Positions 1-6,620 of a DNA stretch of 10,255 bases are shown one piece after another. The stretch is from the NCBI GenBank assembly GCA_002011685.1, contig MTOL01000499.1:1963-12217 (forward strand), read 5' to 3'. How positions within the stretch are numbered: the stretch's first letter is position 1; each line of letters begins with the position of its first letter. A program made the position numbers and the translations under genes. The notes under the pieces are model-generated. The model worked only from the letters and a program-made list of their open reading frames with translations, did no database searches and was not told the origin of the DNA. This stretch comes from Deferribacteres bacterium JdFR-76. Lineage in GTDB: Bacteria > Zhuqueibacterota > JdFR-76.

Positions 1-1440
1 ATCCCCCTGTTTAGCGAAGCCCGTGCGCAGGCGAAACAGGCGGATGAAAAGCTTGCCAGCCGGCGTCCAGTGGGTCCTCTCCATGGAGTTCCCATCACCA
101 TCAAAGAGCAGTACCGGGTTGCGGGAACACAAACCACCCTCGGTGCCCGCAACCAGATCGGTAACGTGTACAGTACAGAAGGACCTCTGGTACAGAAACT
201 CCGTCAGGCCGGTGCGATTATTCTGGGAAAAACGAACATCATTCAGACTCTTGCAGGATTTGAAAGCGACAACCGGGTTTACGGCCGGAGCAACAACCCG
301 TGGAACCTGGCGCGGACACCAGGCGGGAGCAGTGGAGGAGAAGCGGCCCTGATTGCCGCACGAGGTTCCGCACTGGGACTGGCAGGCGACTTCGGCGGCA
401 GTACGCGAATTCCAGCCCATTTCTGCGGCCTGCATGGCCTGAAACCCACAACTGGCAGGCTTACCAATGACGACTTCCCTACAGGCCTTCTGGATGCCGG
501 ACAAGAGATTTTTCTCCCGCAGCCCGGGCCCATTGCACGCACGGTCAGCGACCTCCAGCTGGCCATGGCCGTGCTTGCTGAAACCTCCCTGCACCCCACT
601 TTCGATCTGGTCCCTCCTGTGCCCTGGCCTGACCCAAAATCTGTGCGCGTCGAAACACTGCGAATCGGATTTTACACGGACAATGGGCTCTTTCCTGCAT
701 CCCCGGCGTTGCGCCGGGCCGTGGAAGAAGCAGCCAAAGCATTGCTGAACCGTGGTGCCACTGTCGACGTTTTTCAGCCACCAGACCCGGCGGAAGCACT
801 ACGGATTTTCCTGAAGGCTGTCTCCGCCGCCGGTGGAAAGGATCTAAAACGGTTATTAGGAAAAGAAAAGCCTATCCCCCAGGTGGCCGGTATGGTCCAG
901 GGTCTGACCACGCCACGGTTCATCCTGAAAATTCTCCAGGGGATTATGGCCCTGCGCGGAGCCCACTATCTGGCCCGGATGCTGGAACACATGGGAACAC
1001 TGTCCGCAGAAGAGTACCAGAAACTCACCGAAGCCCGGAACCGTTACCGGACCGGCTTTATCCAGTCGATGAGCGCTGGGGGTTTTGATGCCATTCTCTG
1101 CCCGCCATTCGCGTTACCGGCCGTACTCCACGGTAGCAGCACGCACCTTTTCCCTGCTCTTTCTTATGCGTTTACGTACAACATCCTGGGAGCCCCCGCT
1201 GGCGTGGTCGCGGCAACACGCGTCGGGCCGGGCGAAGAGAGTGACCGGGCGGCAAACCGTGATCCGGCCATCTCTGCTGCTACACAGGTTGAAAAAGACA
1301 GTGCGGGTCTTCCCGTGGGCGTGCAGGTCGTTGCCAGGCACTGGCGTGAAGACATTGTACTTGCCGTCATGGAGGCCCTCGAACAGCATTTCCGGGCCTT
1401 GCCAGAATACCCGGATGATCCGTACGCCGGCAGGCTCTGA
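1..1440 (+). CDS. Amidase-signature family hydrolase, 5'-truncated by the window
   Basis: The frame is open from base 1 to the TGA at 1438-1440, giving 479 residues, so the true start lies upstream; the GTG at 70 is internal. The amidase-signature family hydrolyses carbon-nitrogen amide bonds with a Ser-cisSer-Lys triad. All three are visible: Lys35 in PITIKE, the cis-Ser in TPGGSSGGE (residues 108-113 hold GGSSGG) and nucleophile Ser134 in GDFGGSTRIPAHFCG. The C-terminal half has the usual GLPVGVQVVARHW segment near the end. The substrate cannot be read from sequence; relatives act on fatty amides, nitrile-derived amides or Glu-tRNA(Gln), and no gatB or gatC is seen. The high GC content contrasts sharply with everything after 1441, so this is probably resident chromosome beside an acquired region. 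Confidence 0.93.
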   Translation: MPLFSEARAQAKQADEKLASRRPVGPLHGVPITIKEQYRVAGTQTTLGARNQIGNVYSTEGPLVQKLRQAGAIILGKTNIIQTLAGFESDNRVYGRSNNPWNLARTPGGSSGGEAALIAARGSALGLAGDFGGSTRIPAHFCGLHGLKPTTGRLTNDDFPTGLLDAGQEIFLPQPGPIARTVSDLQLAMAVLAETSLHPTFDLVPPVPWPDPKSVRVETLRIGFYTDNGLFPASPALRRAVEEAAKALLNRGATVDVFQPPDPAEALRIFLKAVSAAGGKDLKRLLGKEKPIPQVAGMVQGLTTPRFILKILQGIMALRGAHYLARMLEHMGTLSAEEYQKLTEARNRYRTGFIQSMSAGGFDAILCPPFALPAVLHGSSTHLFPALSYAFTYNILGAPAGVVAATRVGPGEESDRAANRDPAISAATQVEKDSAGLPVGVQVVARHWREDIVLAVMEALEQHFRALPEYPDDPYAGRL

Positions 1441-1690
1441 CAAGACTTTTTATAAAAGAGGTAAAAATTTTAAATGAGAAGGTAAATACTGAATTTCTTG
1501 AATTTCCAGAACTTGCTTATCAAAAACCTGTCCAGATTTTGGAAGAAATGTCAATTCAGGGAGTCACCTTGATGGCTGTTTCAAACTCATTCAAAGTATC
1601 TTTCCGACTTACCCGCACAAGGAAGAAAGTAGGAAAAAAATTTCGTCTTACTCCTATTCTAGAATGAGAAGAAAACTCACCCATACCCAC

Positions 1691-1704
1691 TCGAAAATTT
1701 TCGA
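1691..1704. repeat. Perfect 14-bp palindrome TCGAAAATTTTCGA
   Basis: The 14 bases read the same on both strands. The palindrome lies just upstream of the -35-like hexamer at 1713, so it could be an operator for the small HTH protein downstream or part of an integration site. AT-rich palindromes of this length also occur by chance. Confidence 0.4.
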
Positions 1705-1712
1705 AAATGGAC

Positions 1713-1742
1713 TTGATTTTTTGCTTTTCTTTGCTATATATT
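1713..1742 (+). promoter_or_regulatory. Candidate sigma-70-type promoter for the HTH gene
   Basis: TTGATT at 1713-1718 is followed after 16 bases by TATATA at 1735-1740; an alternative -10, TATATT at 1737-1742, gives an 18-base spacer. The start of the HTH gene is about 55 bases downstream. The promoter lies just outside the left cassette boundary (1753), where an integron would carry its cassette promoter if attI were on this side. Confidence 0.45.
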
Positions 1743-1752
1743 ATTACGTGAT

Positions 1753-1761
1753 GTTAAATGA
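1753..1761. repeat. Left boundary core of the array (possible attI or eroded site)
   Basis: GTTAAATGA matches the reverse complement of TCACTTAAC at 2102-2110 at 8 of 9 positions, marking the other end of the HTH cassette. Unlike the other boundaries, it has no palindromic attC arm beside it. This is what attI, or a truncated last site, would look like. Confidence 0.5.
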
Positions 1762-1797
1762 TGACAATCTTTGGTAGACGTAAAAGGAGTTAAAACT

Positions 1798-2004
1798 ATG
1801 ATGGAAGGTGATTCTCCTATAATGACCCTTGAAGAGATCGCAAAATATTTAAAAATAGGAAAATCTACTCTTTATAAAATGGCAAGGGAAGGAAAAATCC
1901 CTGCCGTGAAAATTGCTAATCAATGGAGATTTAGAAAAGAAGATATTGATAAATGGCTTCAAGAGATAAGGAATAAAGAAATCATCTCCAACAAAGAAAA
2001 ATAA
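1798..2004 (+). CDS. Small excisionase-type helix-turn-helix DNA-binding protein
   Basis: The 68-residue product starts at the ATG at 1798, which follows AGGAG (1785-1789) by 8 bases; the upstream TTG at 1771 has no ribosome site. It is a single MerR/excisionase-type domain (HTH_17 family): MTLEEIAKYLKIGKSTLYKM forms the helix-turn-helix at about residues 9-28, followed by the wing GKIPAVKIANQWRF and the DIDKWL helix. Proteins of this family bind DNA as recombination directionality factors or small regulators. It fills the first cassette, is the only + strand gene of the array and has its own promoter-like sequence. A link to the array's recombinase or to control of other cassettes is inference. 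The lysine-rich tail is unremarkable. Confidence 0.85.
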   Translation: MMEGDSPIMTLEEIAKYLKIGKSTLYKMAREGKIPAVKIANQWRFRKEDIDKWLQEIRNKEIISNKEK

Positions 2005-2101
2005 AATTAGTTTTGTCCTATTTTATTCTTTCTTAAAAACCGAAAGTTTGAGGGCTGGCAACTTTTTGGTATTTATGAAGATACGGGATTCTTTTAGTAT
2101 T

Positions 2102-2190
2102 TCACTTAACGGTTTGCGGGTATGCGAAGCCCTGAGCGTAGCGAAGGGTTTGGGTAAGCGAAAGCGAACCGCATACTCACTGTTGTCCGA
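2102..2190. repeat. attC-like site 1
   Basis: The left core TCACTTAAC (2102-2110) and right core GTTGTCCGA (2182-2190) flank an imperfect palindrome. GTATGCG at 2120-2126 pairs with CGCATAC at 2170-2176. Inside, CCCT (2130-2133) pairs with AGGG (2145-2148), followed by TTTGGG. The spacing and inner order match the sites at 5334, 6514 and 8424. Confidence 0.75.
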
Positions 2191-2240
2191 GTGCAAAAGC
2201 ACCGAAGCGAGCGACAGCGAGCGAAGAGTCGTCCGAAGCC
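2191..2240. repeat. Hairpin and GCGAGCGA repeats next to attC-like site 1
   Basis: TGC AAAA GCA forms a small hairpin (GTGC/GCAC at about 2191-2202), followed by two GCGAGCGA copies. It lies between the site and the end of the endonuclease gene, so it may act as its terminator, though there is no T-run on the - strand. The GGGCTTCGG seen here on the - strand recurs on the + strand near 4199 at the other end of the same cassette. Confidence 0.4.
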
Positions 2241-2245
2241 CATAA

Positions 2246-2914
2246 TCACTTTCCTCCCTGAAGCTTTTGGATCTCTTCCTTGATTTCTTCTACAACCTCT
2301 AGATTGTAAATTTCTTTTTTATTATCTTTTTTGATTGAGAAAACAATGAATACCTTGCCACTGTGGTCCTTTTCAAATTTATCATGAGTTTTACCAAGCC
2401 ATTCTTTCCATCTATATATTTCTGGTGTTTGTTCGTAGGTGATGGGTTTTATTTGCAGCCCTATATATTTGTCGCCAATTTGGATGTAAAAATCAACGTT
2501 ATATAATCTGTCCCATTCATCTGGTGCAGGTTTTATTTCAACGCCTAAATCACGCTGTAATTTCCCGTATATTGTCTTTATTTCAGTTAAATAGCCGTCA
2601 TAAGTTCGGTTAATTACAAGATTATAAAGATACCGGATACAATCTTCTTCGGTTACTTCTTCAATCTCTGCTTGAATGACTTCCGTGATTTTCACGTAAA
2701 GTTTTCTACCAAGGTCTTCTATGTACTCCTGTGGGGAGAGATTTATCCCTTTAGATCTGAGGAATTCGGCAAGTTTGTTGTAGTAAAATTCTTCCCAGTC
2801 CCTAATTGTTTTCGGCCCGCATTCACGAATCCATTGAGATACAGGTCCAACGCTGTTTTTCTTATTCAGTCCCCATCTATTTGTCGCCATGTTTAATATC
2901 CATTCCTTAGCCAT
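2246..2914 (-). CDS. Type II restriction endonuclease, MjaI-like
   Basis: The 222-residue protein resembles, by my recognition, the MjaI family of type II restriction endonucleases, whose founder cuts CTAG. The family-like N-terminus ILNMATNRWGLNKKNSVGPV is followed by a helical middle and a nuclease core around DEWDRLYNVDFYI...GLQIKP. There Asp141, Gln154 and Lys156 would form a D-x(n)-QxK variant of the PD-(D/E)xK site that holds the metal. Its ATG overlaps the methyltransferase stop by one base (TAATG), and GAGGTGA sits 5 bases upstream, so the two are translationally coupled, methyltransferase first, as suits a restriction-modification pair. The gene ends close to the cassette boundary at 2190. 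Specificity is inferred from family resemblance only. Confidence 0.75.
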   Translation of the reverse strand: MAKEWILNMATNRWGLNKKNSVGPVSQWIRECGPKTIRDWEEFYYNKLAEFLRSKGINLSPQEYIEDLGRKLYVKITEVIQAEIEEVTEEDCIRYLYNLVINRTYDGYLTEIKTIYGKLQRDLGVEIKPAPDEWDRLYNVDFYIQIGDKYIGLQIKPITYEQTPEIYRWKEWLGKTHDKFEKDHSGKVFIVFSIKKDNKKEIYNLEVVEEIKEEIQKLQGGK

Positions 2915-4158
2915 TATTTCACCTCTTTTTCAAATTCAATAAATCTTGTCTTATATTTATACTCTTTTGTTCTATCTGCTATGGCTATACCAGACTTTAT
3001 TAAGTAAGCATTCACAAAAATCTTATTTTTAAGATAAACATACGCCTCTACAGTATTTCCATCCAAGACTGCTCTATTATCAAACCGCAAGAAAACTTCC
3101 TTTTTTAGAATGTAATCCTTTAAATATCTTAATGCTTCTCGGTTTTTAATCACTCTAACCCCTAAAAATTTAACCTTTAACCCCGTGTTCAGCGAGATTG
3201 TTTGTTCATCAACAATATCTACCACTCTATAAAGCCTATCATTCTTGAAATTGAATTTCTTGGGGTCAATCTTTGGTTTAGCGTCTTTGATTCTTGGAAT
3301 ATAACCCACTTCTTCAACATCTATTTTAGATTCTCGCCTTATAATTTGTATACTATTGTTAAATTGCAATAAGCTTTCCTTTAAATTCAGCTTATGTTTT
3401 ATTACATCTAAGAATTTTTCGTTTATCTCATATCCAATAGCATTTCTGCTTAGGTTTAAAGCTGCTTTTACAGTTGTTCCACTTCCCAAAAATGGGTCAA
3501 GCACAGTATCACCAACAAATGTATACATTTTTATAAGTCTTTTCGGCAATTCCTCCGGGAACATTGCCTCATGTTCTATTTGTCTTGCGCCACCGAAATA
3601 CCAATGTCCATAGAAATACTCTTTCCATTCTTCTTTGGTTAGTTTGGATTTTTCTTTTACATCTTTTGGTATTTTTGGAGTTTTTCCGGGCTTCTTAAAT
3701 ATAAGTATAAATTCATAATCAATCTCAACCATACCATTTGGAGGATATGGGTAAGAACCCATTACATTCGCCCCTCCTGTAGTATTCATTGTGGTTTTTT
3801 TCTGCCAGATTATTGAGCCCATATAATCAAAACCTATGTCCTCACATTGTGCTATGAATTCGGCATGCAATGGTATAACTTTATATCTCCCGTAAATAAT
3901 GGATCGAGCAAATTGATCGCCTATATTTATACACAACCTCCTTCCGGGTTTAAGAATCCTATAGCATTCTTTCCAAACTCTATAAAGGTCTTTTAAATAT
4001 TCATGTAAGTTTTGTCCATATCCTATCTGTCCTTCAACTCCATAGTCTTTAATATGCCAATAAGGGGGTGATGTAACCACTAAATCTATGCTTTTATCGT
4101 CAACTTCCATCATTTTTCTGCTATCGCCGATTATTATCTTTGCCCAGTTGTTCATCAT
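2914..4158 (-). CDS. DNA methyltransferase (SPPY type) with C-terminal thermonuclease-like domain
   Basis: The 414-residue protein should protect host DNA from the coupled endonuclease. The catalytic motif TSPPYW is at residues 29-34 and the S-adenosylmethionine site DPFLGSGTT at 221-229. This order, catalytic motif first, defines the beta group (N6_N4_Mtase); SPPY favours N4-cytosine methylation, but N6-adenine is not excluded. Residues about 308-410 are an added domain resembling the staphylococcal nuclease fold (VVDIVDEQTISLNTGLKVKF, then VEAYVYL and FVNAYLIKSGIA). The usual catalytic residues seem lost: KVKFLGVRV stands where active enzymes have an Arg and the acidic D-x-x-E residues, so it may only bind DNA. 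A second ATG at 4155 is better spaced from GGTGA (4160-4164) and may be the true start. Confidence 0.88.
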   Translation of the reverse strand: MMNNWAKIIIGDSRKMMEVDDKSIDLVVTSPPYWHIKDYGVEGQIGYGQNLHEYLKDLYRVWKECYRILKPGRRLCINIGDQFARSIIYGRYKVIPLHAEFIAQCEDIGFDYMGSIIWQKKTTMNTTGGANVMGSYPYPPNGMVEIDYEFILIFKKPGKTPKIPKDVKEKSKLTKEEWKEYFYGHWYFGGARQIEHEAMFPEELPKRLIKMYTFVGDTVLDPFLGSGTTVKAALNLSRNAIGYEINEKFLDVIKHKLNLKESLLQFNNSIQIIRRESKIDVEEVGYIPRIKDAKPKIDPKKFNFKNDRLYRVVDIVDEQTISLNTGLKVKFLGVRVIKNREALRYLKDYILKKEVFLRFDNRAVLDGNTVEAYVYLKNKIFVNAYLIKSGIAIADRTKEYKYKTRFIEFEKEVK

Positions 4159-4174
4159 TTCACCGTATATCGTC

Positions 4175-4189
4175 TTAACATATTAACAT
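4175..4189. repeat. Direct repeat upstream of the methyltransferase gene
   Basis: TTAACAT occurs twice in tandem, separated by one base (TTAACATATTAACAT), just upstream of the methyltransferase start. It could be an operator or promoter element; no separate control protein gene is seen in this cassette. Confidence 0.3.
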
Positions 4190-4214
4190 TTTCCATAAGG
4201 GGCTTCGGGCAATT

Positions 4215-4347
4215 TCGGACAACGGTTTGTGTATGAAGCGTTGGGCATTTCGAGGCACTTCATTTTCAGTTTACCGTAATTTTTATTTATATCTATAATT
4301 TTCATTTAACCACTTGCTGCCCAATGATTTATACACGTTGTTGCGCG
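4215..4347. repeat. attC-like site 2 (long form)
   Basis: The left core is TCGGACAAC (4215-4223) and the right core GTTGCGCG (4340-4347). The arms GTGTAT (4229-4234) and ATACAC (4331-4336) pair, and further in GTTGGGCA pairs with TGCCCAA. The centre is AT-rich and about 60 bases long, so this is the longest and most divergent site in the array; it lacks the inner TTTGGGCGAA found in the others. Confidence 0.68.
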
Positions 4348-4351
4348 TTCG

Positions 4352-4543
4352 TTATTTATTGTTCTTTCCATCTTCTTTTCGTTTCTTACTCATTCCAACA
4401 ATAGAGAAAAATCCGCCAACTGCAATAAATACTATTCCTACTAAACCAAGACTGTCTTTCATTATGGTTGTAAAAGTAATTCCTAATGCTACCAAAACTG
4501 CACTTAAAAATAAAGATCGTTTACGTCCTTTTAATTTTCCCAT
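4352..4543 (-). CDS. Small two-helix membrane protein, unknown function
   Basis: The 63-residue product begins with a basic MGKLKGRKR segment, has two hydrophobic stretches (LFLSAVLVALGITFTTI and LGLVGIVFIAVGGFFSIVGM) and ends in a lysine-rich tail, so it is probably an inner-membrane hairpin protein. The ATG follows AGGT by about 6 bases. It is the last gene of a three-gene cassette, 16 bases after the stop of the membrane protein at 4560, and is probably cotranscribed with the XRE regulator. I do not recognise the family. Confidence 0.6.
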   Translation of the reverse strand: MGKLKGRKRSLFLSAVLVALGITFTTIMKDSLGLVGIVFIAVGGFFSIVGMSKKRKEDGKNNK

Positions 4544-4559
4544 TATTTACCTATTCTAA

Positions 4560-5023
4560 TTATTCTAATTCTTTATCAATTCGTTTTTTACCTAATACTG
4601 AAAGTATTATCCAAAATCCCATTATTAGCCCAATGATTGTAATAACAATTATTAATTTATTAAACAATTTCTCAAATGATAAACCTGGGTTTTGGAAAAT
4701 GTTATATTTTGCATAGGTAAATAAACTCCCAAGAACTGCAAATACAACATAAATTAATAAGATGCTCTTTATTTTTAATCTTCTAATCTGAATTGCCCCA
4801 AAATATAATAAGGCACTTATAAGAAATAGAGAGTTTATTGTCATAATGGTTGCAATATCCTCAAAATTACCCATTTCTTGTCCAAGAGCAAACTGCCTAT
4901 AAATTTTACAATTCCTTGCATTGCAACAATTGTAAGAAAATACATAACAGCTATTACTTCATAAGCAACTTGCTTATTTCTATCGTCCATATTTAAGAAT
5001 GGTTTTTTATTTTTTGTCTTCAT
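4560..5023 (-). pseudogene. Four-helix membrane protein split by a frameshift
   Basis: Two overlapping frames look like one gene. The first (5023-4841, 60 residues) has an N-terminal soluble part with MDDRNKQ and one hydrophobic helix, then a non-hydrophobic tail. The second (4874-4560, 104 residues) has three hydrophobic helices. Reading the second frame upstream of its ATG gives YRQFALGQEMGNFEDIATIM, so a one-base loss near the T-run at 4901-4907 would explain the break; restored length is about 154 residues with four helices. The start overlaps the end of the XRE gene. Small XRE genes are often paired with DUF2178-type membrane proteins, and this could be one, but I cannot confirm the family. 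A sequencing error is also possible. Confidence 0.6.
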
Positions 5024-5210
5024 ACCAAAATAAATCGTTTAATGTCCTATTTAATGCTTTTGCAATTTTAATACATAGATTAAGTGATAGGTTATATTTT
5101 CCCTTTTCAATCAATCCTATTGTTTGTCGAGTAGCACAAACCAAATCAGCAAGGTCTTGTTGCGACAAACCCTTTTCTACCCGTGCTAATTTGATTTTTA
5201 TATTTTCCAT
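5007..5210 (-). CDS. Small XRE-family transcriptional regulator
   Basis: The 67-residue protein starts at the ATG at 5210; an upstream TTG at 5237 would add an unlikely GYLYYIC leader. It is a complete Cro/C1-type helix-turn-helix: IKIKLARVEKGLSQQDLADL, then the recognition helix in ATRQTIGLIEKGKYNLSL, then LCIKIAKALNRTLNDLF. Proteins of this size bind DNA as dimers and often repress their own operon with a membrane protein next to them, as here. ATGTAA repeats just upstream are candidate operators. The gene heads the third cassette and overlaps the next gene by 17 bases. It has no clear ribosome site. Confidence 0.85.
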   Translation of the reverse strand: MENIKIKLARVEKGLSQQDLADLVCATRQTIGLIEKGKYNLSLNLCIKIAKALNRTLNDLFWYEDKK

Positions 5211-5217
5211 ACTGCAA

Positions 5218-5258
5218 ATGTAATACAAATATCCCAATATGTAATAAATATCTTACAT
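5218..5258. promoter_or_regulatory. Candidate operator repeats upstream of the XRE gene
   Basis: ATGTAA occurs at 5218-5223 and 5239-5244, 21 bases (about two helical turns) apart. TTACAT at 5253-5258 is its inverted copy, 8 bases from the second. This is suited to dimeric repressor binding and lies just upstream of the regulator's start. Confidence 0.45.
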
Positions 5259-5333
5259 TTATTTTTAAAATGTTTCCTGAATTAGTTTTTAATCTCGAAA
5301 TTTTAAATGATTTTATTGGGTCTGTCTTAATGA

Positions 5334-5425
5334 CGCACAACGTTCCGAGCGTATCTGAAGTCCTGCCAAGCAGGATTTGGGCGAAGGTGCGAAGCACCAT
5401 AGCCAGATACGCTCTTTTAGGCGAC
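5334..5425. repeat. attC-like site 3
   Basis: The left core is CGCACAAC (5334-5341) and the right core TTTAGGCGAC (5416-5425; the crossover G appears as T). The outer stem GAGCGTATCTG (5347-5357) pairs perfectly with CAGATACGCTC (5404-5414). Inside are two perfect hairpins, TCCTGC/GCAGGA (5361-5375) and GGTGC/GCACC (5386-5398), separated by TTTGGGCGAA. This is the clearest three-arm fold in the array. Confidence 0.82.
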
Positions 5426-5471
5426 CCACTAGGGCAAGTCCCGAAGGGGCAAGCGTTTTGCTTGGTGATTC

Positions 5472-6470
5472 TCACTCATTTCTTCTTTTAATGTGCCACT
5501 TCGCAATATCGTTATAAGCAACAGTTAAGAGGTTAACTACAGCAGATGCTATATGTGAATCCACTCGCAATTGTTCACTTTTTTGAGCCCAGAGATGGAT
5601 CAAATTACGGTAATCTCTTACAATATGAGAGAGTTTAGCCACATCAGAAGTAATAACACCTTGCTGCTTTGCTATTTCAATGAGTTGATATAATAGCCAA
5701 TTTTCAATTTCTGGGGGTTTATTCCTTTTGTTTTTGCCTTCCAAATACTTTTGGTAATAACTAAACTTTGCTTCCTCGTTAATGCAGGATAAAGCGTCAA
5801 TTAACAAAGCTTCAAGAACTGTACCACAAAGCACCACCGTTGCTTTATATAATTCGTTCTCGAATGCTTTTTGGGCTTCATTCCAATCCCTGATGAGTAA
5901 ATTTTTAATCTCTTCATCTCTAATAAATTCAAAACCAAATTCTGGTATCTCCACTTGGGGCTTTTCTTGCTTCTTTCTCCACTCCTCATCTTGTTTTTCA
6001 ACTCTTTGTGACCATCTCTTTTCGTAACTGCTCTTATAATTACGATACCTCTCCAAGTAATTTTGAATAGAATCGAATAATTGTTGGTCCTCATCATTCA
6101 AAGGGTACGTTTTCTCTCCATTGTTAATGAATACTTCTTCTATAGCACTAAGGAAGTTACCGCAAATTTGCCGCCCTCCGTATTCCCACTCAACACCGGG
6201 AGCATCAGAGTCAAGAGCCCTGAGATTATCAAATGGTTGCCAATCATATCCGGCCAAATTTTCAAAGCTTGGATTTTTAAGGATTTCCTTGATCTTGCTA
6301 CAAAGCCGTAAGTAATTTCTATTAAGTTCATCAGTGGACATTAGCAAATATCCGCTAAAGAAAGTTTCAAGGAGTTGAGTTAACTGCTTATAAAATAAGA
6401 GCAAACGATAAAGATTTCTCTTGAAATCTTCCCCTGCATTTTCAAGATCAACTTCATCAATTTTACTCAT
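5472..6470 (-). CDS. Hypothetical protein with C-terminal HEPN-like domain
   Basis: The 332-residue soluble protein is the only gene of the fourth cassette. The ATG at 6470 is preceded by GAGGAAG at a normal distance. The N-terminal 170 residues are helical and charged and I do not recognise them. The C-terminal part (about 195-332) is all-helical, with an AFENELYKATVVLCGTVLEA helix of the kind seen in DUF4145/HEPN-type proteins and the motif VRDYRNLIH: Arg285 and His292 form R-x6-H, and Arg288-Asn289 an RN pair. HEPN proteins are often RNases in toxin-antitoxin and phage-defence systems, so a defence or toxin role is plausible but inferred. No antitoxin gene is visible in the cassette. Confidence 0.7.
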   Translation of the reverse strand: MSKIDEVDLENAGEDFKRNLYRLLLFYKQLTQLLETFFSGYLLMSTDELNRNYLRLCSKIKEILKNPSFENLAGYDWQPFDNLRALDSDAPGVEWEYGGRQICGNFLSAIEEVFINNGEKTYPLNDEDQQLFDSIQNYLERYRNYKSSYEKRWSQRVEKQDEEWRKKQEKPQVEIPEFGFEFIRDEEIKNLLIRDWNEAQKAFENELYKATVVLCGTVLEALLIDALSCINEEAKFSYYQKYLEGKNKRNKPPEIENWLLYQLIEIAKQQGVITSDVAKLSHIVRDYRNLIHLWAQKSEQLRVDSHIASAVVNLLTVAYNDIAKWHIKRRNE

Positions 6471-6513
6471 TGCTTAATCTTCCTCTATCTTTATAATATC
6501 CGCCAAGCAAAAT

Positions 6514-6609
6514 GTCGCTTAACGTTTTGCGGGTATCTGAAGTCCGAGCGAAGTGAGGATTTGGGCGAAGCCATGTAGTGGCGTAGCCAGATACCCGCTT
6601 GTTGTGCGC
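6514..6609. repeat. attC-like site 4
   Basis: The left core is GTCGCTTAAC (6514-6523) and the right core GTTGTGCGC (6601-6609). The outer stem GCGGGTATCTG (6529-6539) pairs perfectly with CAGATACCCGC (6588-6598). The inner part keeps the order GAAG, small stem, TTTGGGCGAA, then hairpin GCCA/TGGC (6570-6582). Between core and stem the left side has GTTTT and the right side only TT, an asymmetry useful for setting polarity. Confidence 0.83.
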
Positions 6610-6620
6610 AGTGCTTAAAA

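Larger units (their letters stand above)
1441..1752. other. Non-coding gap at the amidase/array junction, with a possible coding remnant
   Basis: Composition turns AT-rich immediately after the amidase stop. A frame runs open on the + strand from about 1443 to a TGA at 1665-1667 without an early ATG (first ATG at 1548). Its translation, with segments such as EFPELAYQKPVQILEEM and FKVSFRLTRTRKKVGKKFR, looks protein-like, but I do not recognise it. It may be the remnant of a gene cut by insertion. The rest contains a 14-bp palindrome and a promoter-like motif, listed separately. No terminator or RNA gene is evident. Confidence 0.4.

Noticed and set aside
1771..1797. Upstream TTG start for the HTH protein
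   Set aside because: It has no ribosome site; the ATG at 1798 has AGGAG 8 bases upstream and gives a domain-sized protein.
2048..2245. A 65-residue + strand reading frame across attC-like site 1
   Set aside because: It runs through the palindromic site and has no domain-like sequence; it is a by-product of the repeat.
5447..5466. Hairpin CAAGC/GCTTG as a terminator for the gene at 5472
   Set aside because: The stem is only 5 bases and no T-run follows on the - strand.
5270..5491. A + strand reading frame over attC-like site 3, and a - strand one at 5146-5475
   Set aside because: Both overlay the attC palindrome or the XRE gene and show low-complexity, non-conserved sequence.
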